Positions 58,915-64,000 of a stretch of 64,000 nucleotides of DNA are shown piece by piece. A program made the translations under genes and the position numbers. Numbering within the stretch: the stretch's first letter is position 1; every line of letters starts with the position of its first letter. The stretch comes from Atopostipes sp963558565. GTDB lineage: Bacteria > Bacillota > Bacilli > Lactobacillales > Carnobacteriaceae_A. Location: positions 1 to 64,000 of the forward strand of contig CAUWGX010000005.1 in NCBI GenBank assembly GCA_963558565.1, written 5' to 3'. The notes beneath the pieces are model-generated. The model was given only the letters and a program-made list of their open reading frames with translations, had not been told where the DNA came from and did not search any database.

Positions 58915-60843
58915 ATGCAAATTGAGGATATATTATTTGAAGACTTAATGATCATGGATCTACAAGCTGAAACGAAAACAGCGGCGATCGAAGAAATGGT
59001 CAATAAGTTAGCCGAACAAGATATTATTGACGATGCAGAAGGTTATAAACAAGGGATTATTGCTCGTGAGCAACAAACTTCTACGGGGTTAGGAGACGGC
59101 GTGGCGATGCCGCACGCGAAGCATCGTTCAGTGAAGAAACCCGCGGTACTCTTTGCTAAAAGTAAAAAAGGCGTTGATTTTGAAGCATTAGATGGTGAAC
59201 CCGTCTACTTATTCTTCATGATTGCTGCGCCTGAAGGTGAAAACGATGTGCACTTACAAGTGTTAGCTAGTTTATCACGTTCTTTAGTCGATGGTGATTT
59301 TATACAACAATTGAAAGAAGCGGAAACTTCCACTGAAGTTTTACAATTGTTCACAGCTAAAGAACAAGAATTAAATGGGGATGAAGCAGCGGATGAAGGT
59401 GATGAAACGCCACAAACGACAGAAACAGAGTCGACCTCCACTGCGGATACGGAAGAGAAACCATTTATTGTAGCCGTTACTGCATGTCCGACAGGTATCG
59501 CCCACACGTATATGGCCGAAGAAGCGCTCCAAAATAAAGCAGAGGAGTTAGGCGTAGAAATTCGCGTCGAAACTAATGGCTCAAGTGGTGTTCAAAACCG
59601 ACTCACGGCGGATGAAATTGAGCGAGCGGATGGTGTCATTGTTGCAGCTGATACAAAAGTTGAAACGAATCGTTTCGCAGGGAAACATGTTGTTCAACGT
59701 CCCGTTAGCGATGGTATTAACAAAAGCGAAGAATTAATTAACCGAGTAGTGGAAGGTCAGGCTCCTATTTTACAAGCAGATGAGGCACATACTGCCGAAG
59801 AAACAGCAGCAGATGAAGACTCATCGATTTGGAATAATATTTATAAAGATTTAATGAATGGTGTCTCCCACATGCTGCCTTTTGTAGTCGGTGGTGGAAT
59901 CTTAATGGCGATCTCTTTCTTATTAGAAAGCTGGTTAGGATCGGATAGCGTTTGGTTTACTTCCTTAAATGAAATTGGAAATGCTTCTTTCGATTTCTTA
60001 ATTCCCATTTTAGCTGGATTTATTGCATCTAGTATTGCCGATCGACCAGGTCTATTACCCGGTATGGCAGGTGGTTTGCTTGCTGTGAACAGTAACGCAG
60101 GTTTCCTCGGAGGACTAGTTGCCGGGTTCTTAGCCGGTTATGTAATGAACGGCATCAAGAAAGGTTTGAGAAACTTACCGCAATCCTTGGAAGGACTTAA
60201 AACCATTCTATTATTCCCTGTACTCGGACTACTTGCTACAGGGTTACTGATGTATTTCATTGTGGGACCTATCTTTGCAACAATTAACACAGCAATGATT
60301 ACTTTCCTAGAAAATATTGGAACAGGAAACGCCGTAGTATTAGGTGCAATCCTTGGAGGTATGATGTCCATTGATATGGGTGGGCCTTTTAATAAAGCAG
60401 CGTATGCTTTCTCCATTGGAATCTTTACCGATACAGGAGACGGAAGTTTAATGGCTGCCGTAATGGTTGGTGGAATGGTGCCACCATTAGCGATTGCTTT
60501 AGCCACGACATTCTTCCCGAATAAATTTAACGAAATTCAAAAACAATCAGGGCTTACAAACTTTATTATGGGAATTTCCTTTATTACGGAAGGAGCGATC
60601 CCATTCGCAGCAGCAGACCCTATGCGAATTATTGGCTCTTCCGTCCTAGGATCAGCGATTGCTGGTGGACTGACTCAGTTATGGAATGTCGCTATTCCAG
60701 CGCCACATGGTGGTTTATTTGTCGTCACCCTCGCGGATCATCCGTTGATGTTTGTCCTTGCCTTAATTATCGGTAGCGTGATTGCCGGTGTTGTATTAGG
60801 TTTATGGAAACCACAAGAAGAAACAGCGGAAGCAGTCAATTAA
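58915..60843 (+). CDS. fruA: Fructose PTS enzyme IIABC
   Basis: 642 residues, start ATG 58915 (GAGAGGATG upstream). IIA domain (1-150) with phospho-His in GDGVAMPHAKH, an acidic linker, IIB (about 180-280) with phospho-Cys in VTACPTGIAHTYMAEEAL, and the IIC membrane domain (about 300-630) with GGSILM-like VGGGILMAISFLLE and GAIPFAAADP. It imports and phosphorylates fructose to fructose 1-phosphate, the FruK substrate. Confidence 0.95.
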   Translation: MQIEDILFEDLMIMDLQAETKTAAIEEMVNKLAEQDIIDDAEGYKQGIIAREQQTSTGLGDGVAMPHAKHRSVKKPAVLFAKSKKGVDFEALDGEPVYLFFMIAAPEGENDVHLQVLASLSRSLVDGDFIQQLKEAETSTEVLQLFTAKEQELNGDEAADEGDETPQTTETESTSTADTEEKPFIVAVTACPTGIAHTYMAEEALQNKAEELGVEIRVETNGSSGVQNRLTADEIERADGVIVAADTKVETNRFAGKHVVQRPVSDGINKSEELINRVVEGQAPILQADEAHTAEETAADEDSSIWNNIYKDLMNGVSHMLPFVVGGGILMAISFLLESWLGSDSVWFTSLNEIGNASFDFLIPILAGFIASSIADRPGLLPGMAGGLLAVNSNAGFLGGLVAGFLAGYVMNGIKKGLRNLPQSLEGLKTILLFPVLGLLATGLLMYFIVGPIFATINTAMITFLENIGTGNAVVLGAILGGMMSIDMGGPFNKAAYAFSIGIFTDTGDGSLMAAVMVGGMVPPLAIALATTFFPNKFNEIQKQSGLTNFIMGISFITEGAIPFAAADPMRIIGSSVLGSAIAGGLTQLWNVAIPAPHGGLFVVTLADHPLMFVLALIIGSVIAGVVLGLWKPQEETAEAVN

Positions 60844-60860
60844 AAAATATGAATAAAATG

Positions 60861-60900
60861 AAAACCGTTTGGATAATGAAAAATTATCCAAACGGTTTTT
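60861..60900 (+). terminator. Terminator of the fructose operon
   Basis: AAAACCGTTTGGATAAT and ATTATCCAAACGGTTTT are perfect 17-base arms around five bases, followed by T residues. Confidence 0.95.
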
Positions 60901-60985
60901 GTTTCTTGGTGGATGGGAGATGGCGGAAACAGAGTATGCCATTGGAAAAAATAGAATCATTGAAGAAGAATAGCTCTTCGTGCGT

Positions 60986-61195
60986 ACGAAACTGATATAC
61001 GGCACCACGAGCATGGTTCCCGTGATCATGAAATTGACATACGCCACCACGAGCATGGTTCCCGTGATCACGAAATTGACATATGGCATCACGAGGATGG
61101 TTCCCGTGATCACGAAACTGGCATACGACCTCACGAGCATGGTTCTCGTGGTCACGAAAATGATATACAACACCACGAGCGTCTCTACCGCACGA
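60986..61195. repeat. Five 42-base tandem repeats between two terminators
   Basis: Units start ACGAAA or ATGAAA and run through CATACG, CACCACGAG and CATGGTTCCCGTGATC; the five copies start at about 60986, 61028, 61070, 61112 and 61154. The middle units differ at 3-6 positions and the last is most degenerate. Most junctions carry the perfect palindrome CGTGATCACG, and each unit has CACGAG/CTCGTG-like or CACG/CGTG arms able to fold. Both strands stay open through the array because 42 is divisible by three, but no ribosome site precedes either frame. The surrounding gap 60844-61264 has no gene. Confidence 0.8.
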
Positions 61196-61213
61196 GAATC
61201 CTTCAGAAAAATC

Positions 61214-61250
61214 AAAAAAGGAGCCCCAAACCTACTGGGGCTCCTTTTTT
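61214..61250. terminator. Bidirectional terminator
   Basis: AAAAAAGGAGCCCC and GGGGCTCCTTTTTT are perfect 14-base arms, between the repeat array and the end of the YfhO gene. Confidence 0.95.
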
Positions 61251-61264
61251 AAATTAAAATATTC

Positions 61265-63979
61265 CTAAAAATCTATTTTCTTATACAAGATCGCATAACC
61301 ACCGAGTAAGAGAAGGCCGACACCCGTCAATACAACACCCAGTTTAAGAAAAGGAGTGTGGTAATTGAATTCGACAGTGTGTTCTCCGGCAGCGAGAGGG
61401 ATTCCAATAAACCCAACATTCACTTTTTCCGTAGGGACAGACTGTCCGTCGACTATCGCTTGCCAAGCAGCAGAATAAGGAATGTTCGTGACAAGCATAC
61501 CATCTTCAGCAACATCCACTGTCCCTGCTATTTGTTGATGGTTAAAAGTTTCGATATTTAAAGCTTGTGCATTTTTTTCTTGAGCCTCTCTCGCGATTTG
61601 TTCTTCATCAAGAGGGCGGGAAACAACTGAGACATTTTCGAAGGAATAATGTCCAGGATCTTCAAATTCTACGACTAACTCTTCCTCAGTTTCATCGACT
61701 TCATTGAGATGCAACAATATATTCTCGCGTTTGAAATAGGAACTAAAGGTGTATTGATCAGATTGTAAAACCGTTTTTTCCTGATTATTATAATCCACAT
61801 TTAAACGGAAAGCAGTTGATGCTTGTACACCGGGAGAGGTTGCGGGTGGCTGATAGTTGATACCTTCAAAATAAATAAATACTTCTTGGTCTAACAGTTC
61901 TTCCGGTTGATCAAGTGTCAACGTCATCTGACTATTTTTATCCTCGACATGCACTTCCATTGATTCGTTAAGTTTCACTTTGTCTTCTAAATTCAGACCT
62001 TCTCCAGCCGTCCATTTTCCTGCATGGGTTTGGAGAGATGGTATTTCAGCGGGTGCTTGTAACTCTTTGGCTTCGTCTTCAAGAATAACCGTGTTAGCGA
62101 GCAAACTTTCTCGTTGTAGCGGATGTAACTGTTCCGCTTCCGTGCGTGAAATGCTGTTTGTTTCAACATAAGCAAAAGGCGCTTCGTGAGCTGTTTCTGC
62201 AACTAAAGTGTCCGTTGCTTCGTCGGATAGCTCTGTATTCATCGTATAATCGGGCGGTAAATAGTTAGCGTTCGCCTTATCCGTTAAAATATATTTAACC
62301 CCTAACGCTTGGTTCGCTACGCGGCGATCATCGATCCCATTACGTAGCGGTTGAATAATTTGATACTGGCTCGTCTCTAACATTTGCGCAAAGTCAGCGA
62401 CCGCACCATTGGTTAAAGAAGCGTAAGAATTTGTACCTGGTCGATCAATATAAGCGTATTGATTACGGACGTTATTGTCTTTCGAACTGACACCGATGCG
62501 ATACCATTCATCTTCGGGTAAGTTTTTTTCAGCCCCTTCAAAGACCTCCGCATAAGCTTCGTCAATGGTGCCATAATCTTCGGTTTCAGACATGGCGTAT
62601 TTCCCATGAGGTAAGTAAAAGTTTAAAGCGTTAATGATCATATTGAAGGCGATTAAGCCAATGAGGAACTGTTGAAATTTTTTCATTGAAACTTTTTGAG
62701 TGACTCGTGCCTGAATCAGAGAGTAGAAAATCCAACCGATCACGACAGGCGTTAAGTAAAAAATGAATTCACTCGTCATGACACTTATCACTAGATAAAA
62801 AACTGAAAAAGCAAGCAGCAAACGTCGGATCCAAGTCAGGTCCGTTTCTTTCATTTCATGGAAATGATTGATAAAATAAGCAGTCGCTAAGGCCAGATAA
62901 AAAGGCAACACAAAGGTAAAACGATTATAAGGCCCGGACATGCCGTTCATCAAAGAACCAAAAAATGGGAAGAGAAGCATAACGCCGATGATCATTAAAC
63001 CCCAAAAGAGGGTGGGACGTTGTTGACGTCGTTTTGTTAAAAACGGTAAAGTTAAAACACCGACAACAGATAAACCTCCTACCGTCCAGTAAATGGTTCC
63101 CGGTGTAATGCTATTGACAAGCAGTAAACCATAGTACTGCAGAGGGTAGACAAGCAATGAAATAGGCGGTAAACTCGCTGAACGGGAGGCGTTTAAGAAA
63201 CCGTGCACGAGTGGAACGAAAATGGCTGCTGAAATAAGTAATCCGATGAGATATAAACCGACAAAATAAGCAAACCATTTAAAAAATGTGAGCCAACCTT
63301 CTGCTTGTACAGCACTTTTATAACGTAGTAAAGCATATAAAAAGATCATCCAAGTCAGCATATAGAAAAAGTAAAAGTTGGAAACGGCACTGATCGCCAC
63401 CATGAGGCTGAAAAGAACGCCAGATTCTTTTCGGAAAACTTTCTCAATCCCTAAACATAATAGAGGAAAGAAAATCATAGGGTGGATAAAGAACGGATGA
63501 CGCACAACATTATAAATAACGTAATGACTAAACGCATACATTAGGCTGCTAGCTAAAGCACTACGATGGGAAAGCGCCATTTTACGCGCATAGAGTAGAA
63601 AACTTGCTCCAACGGCCCAGATGCGGACAAACATAATAAAGTAAAAAGCTAATTCCTCACTGCCTTTAGGAAATAATAAGCCTAAATAGACAAAGGGATC
63701 GCCGACTACATAATAGCCATAAGTAGTCAGCGTGTTTTGTCCTAAGCCGATATTCCAATCCCAACTCTGCCACTGACCGGTTTCAAAGAAATTCCGAATA
63801 ATCGTTAAATATTCACGAAAGAACGGGTAGTGTTGATGGAAACCGTCCCCTTCCCAAATAAAAGTCTTGCCTTGAATAAAAAAGGCCGCATAAATAACTC
63901 CAAATACTAAGACAAATAAAGCCGAATATTGTAAAAATGTTTGAGCATTAATCGGTTTTTTCTGTGTTCGAACAGACAT
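61265..63979 (-). CDS. YfhO-family multi-spanning membrane protein
   Basis: 904 residues, start ATG 63979 (AAGGTGGAGAA upstream). About 11-13 helices in the first 480 residues, starting LFVLVFGVIYAAFFIQG, then the YfhO hallmark GDGFHQHYPFFREYL and WDWNIGLGQNTLTTYGYYVVGDPF. An extracytoplasmic domain follows, ending in a last helix LGVVLTGVGLLLLGGYAI. YfhO proteins are GT-C-like and have been linked to glycosylation of lipoteichoic acid or other surface polymers. The closing VDGQSVPTEKVNVGFIGIPL and GEHTVEFNYHTPF form the typical beta-rich end. Confidence 0.9.
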   Translation of the reverse strand: MSVRTQKKPINAQTFLQYSALFVLVFGVIYAAFFIQGKTFIWEGDGFHQHYPFFREYLTIIRNFFETGQWQSWDWNIGLGQNTLTTYGYYVVGDPFVYLGLLFPKGSEELAFYFIMFVRIWAVGASFLLYARKMALSHRSALASSLMYAFSHYVIYNVVRHPFFIHPMIFFPLLCLGIEKVFRKESGVLFSLMVAISAVSNFYFFYMLTWMIFLYALLRYKSAVQAEGWLTFFKWFAYFVGLYLIGLLISAAIFVPLVHGFLNASRSASLPPISLLVYPLQYYGLLLVNSITPGTIYWTVGGLSVVGVLTLPFLTKRRQQRPTLFWGLMIIGVMLLFPFFGSLMNGMSGPYNRFTFVLPFYLALATAYFINHFHEMKETDLTWIRRLLLAFSVFYLVISVMTSEFIFYLTPVVIGWIFYSLIQARVTQKVSMKKFQQFLIGLIAFNMIINALNFYLPHGKYAMSETEDYGTIDEAYAEVFEGAEKNLPEDEWYRIGVSSKDNNVRNQYAYIDRPGTNSYASLTNGAVADFAQMLETSQYQIIQPLRNGIDDRRVANQALGVKYILTDKANANYLPPDYTMNTELSDEATDTLVAETAHEAPFAYVETNSISRTEAEQLHPLQRESLLANTVILEDEAKELQAPAEIPSLQTHAGKWTAGEGLNLEDKVKLNESMEVHVEDKNSQMTLTLDQPEELLDQEVFIYFEGINYQPPATSPGVQASTAFRLNVDYNNQEKTVLQSDQYTFSSYFKRENILLHLNEVDETEEELVVEFEDPGHYSFENVSVVSRPLDEEQIAREAQEKNAQALNIETFNHQQIAGTVDVAEDGMLVTNIPYSAAWQAIVDGQSVPTEKVNVGFIGIPLAAGEHTVEFNYHTPFLKLGVVLTGVGLLLLGGYAILYKKIDF

Positions 63980-64000
63980 GATTTCTCCACCTTTATAAAA

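Noticed and set aside
60980..61252. The 42-base repeats as a CRISPR array or as a repetitive protein gene
   Set aside because: There are no unique spacers between the units and no cas genes. Both strands are open only because 42 is a multiple of three, and neither frame has a ribosome site; the encoded sequences are low in sense.

Overview
The window looks like chromosomal DNA of a low-GC lactic acid bacterium (Lactobacillales; Aerococcaceae or Carnobacteriaceae seem most likely, but the family is an inference). Supporting signs are Rgg and Mga regulators, a YSIRK-like/LPKTG wall-anchored adhesin with Rib-type repeats, methionine and cysteine T-boxes, a Zur-controlled zinc-free S14, LysM/Apf-type and CAP-type secreted proteins, tRNAs without encoded CCA, and no sporulation genes.

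Region 1 (1-7300) is AT-rich and accessory. A truncated tRNA-Asn and an intact tRNA-Thr(GGT) are followed by a roughly 6.1 kb island bounded by a 220 bp direct repeat, which starts at the anticodon of tRNA-Thr and carries its 3' end. The island holds an Rgg regulator and, divergent from it, a run of small secreted or membrane genes: a secreted protein with two C-terminal cysteines, a two-helix membrane protein and a CPFC thioredoxin-like lipoprotein. A second small secreted protein converges on rgg. This is the layout of a bacteriocin or peptide-toxin locus. Several of its genes are broken, and no integrase is present.

Region 2 (7300-20000) carries an Mga regulator divergent from a 1266-residue adhesin, a 44-residue peptide made of two near-identical amphipathic repeats facing an XRE regulator, and an exopolysaccharide operon: DUF2334 deacetylase (interrupted by an in-frame TAA), processive GT2, UDP-GlcNAc 2-epimerase and a GH8-like hydrolase. 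It resembles Bacillus ydaJKLMN and Listeria pss, but the epimerase points to a ManNAc-containing polymer.

Region 3 (20000-30000): aldehyde dehydrogenase, an unknown protein, a FetA-FetB type ABC exporter with two permease genes, a LysM/Apf-like wall enzyme, an ornithine-cyclodeaminase-family enzyme, and an operon of a YkvI-type transporter plus a protein very similar to Lactobacillus buchneri isoleucine 2-epimerase. That operon is preceded by a 29-residue leader peptide ending in five consecutive Ile codons and a classic attenuator terminator; this is the most striking regulatory find.

Region 4 (30000-45700): two tandem methionine T-boxes drive metN-metP-metQ-metQ-amidohydrolase. An Opp peptide transporter with two OppA genes follows, then a frameshifted trmO and a fructosamine-kinase-like gene.

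Region 5 (45700-64000): Zur-box rpsN and a 40-residue metal-homeostasis-like protein, nth without iron-sulfur cysteines, a flavin disulfide reductase, gpmA, pyrF-pyrE-MFS transporter, a cystine-type ABC transporter behind a cysteine T-box, CAP and SGNH secreted proteins, fruR-fruK-fruA, a 5 x 42 bp tandem repeat array between two terminators, and a YfhO-family membrane protein. Overall the genes describe an organism that acquires amino acids and peptides (Ile, Met, Cys, oligopeptides) under RNA-based control and invests in cell-surface polymers.
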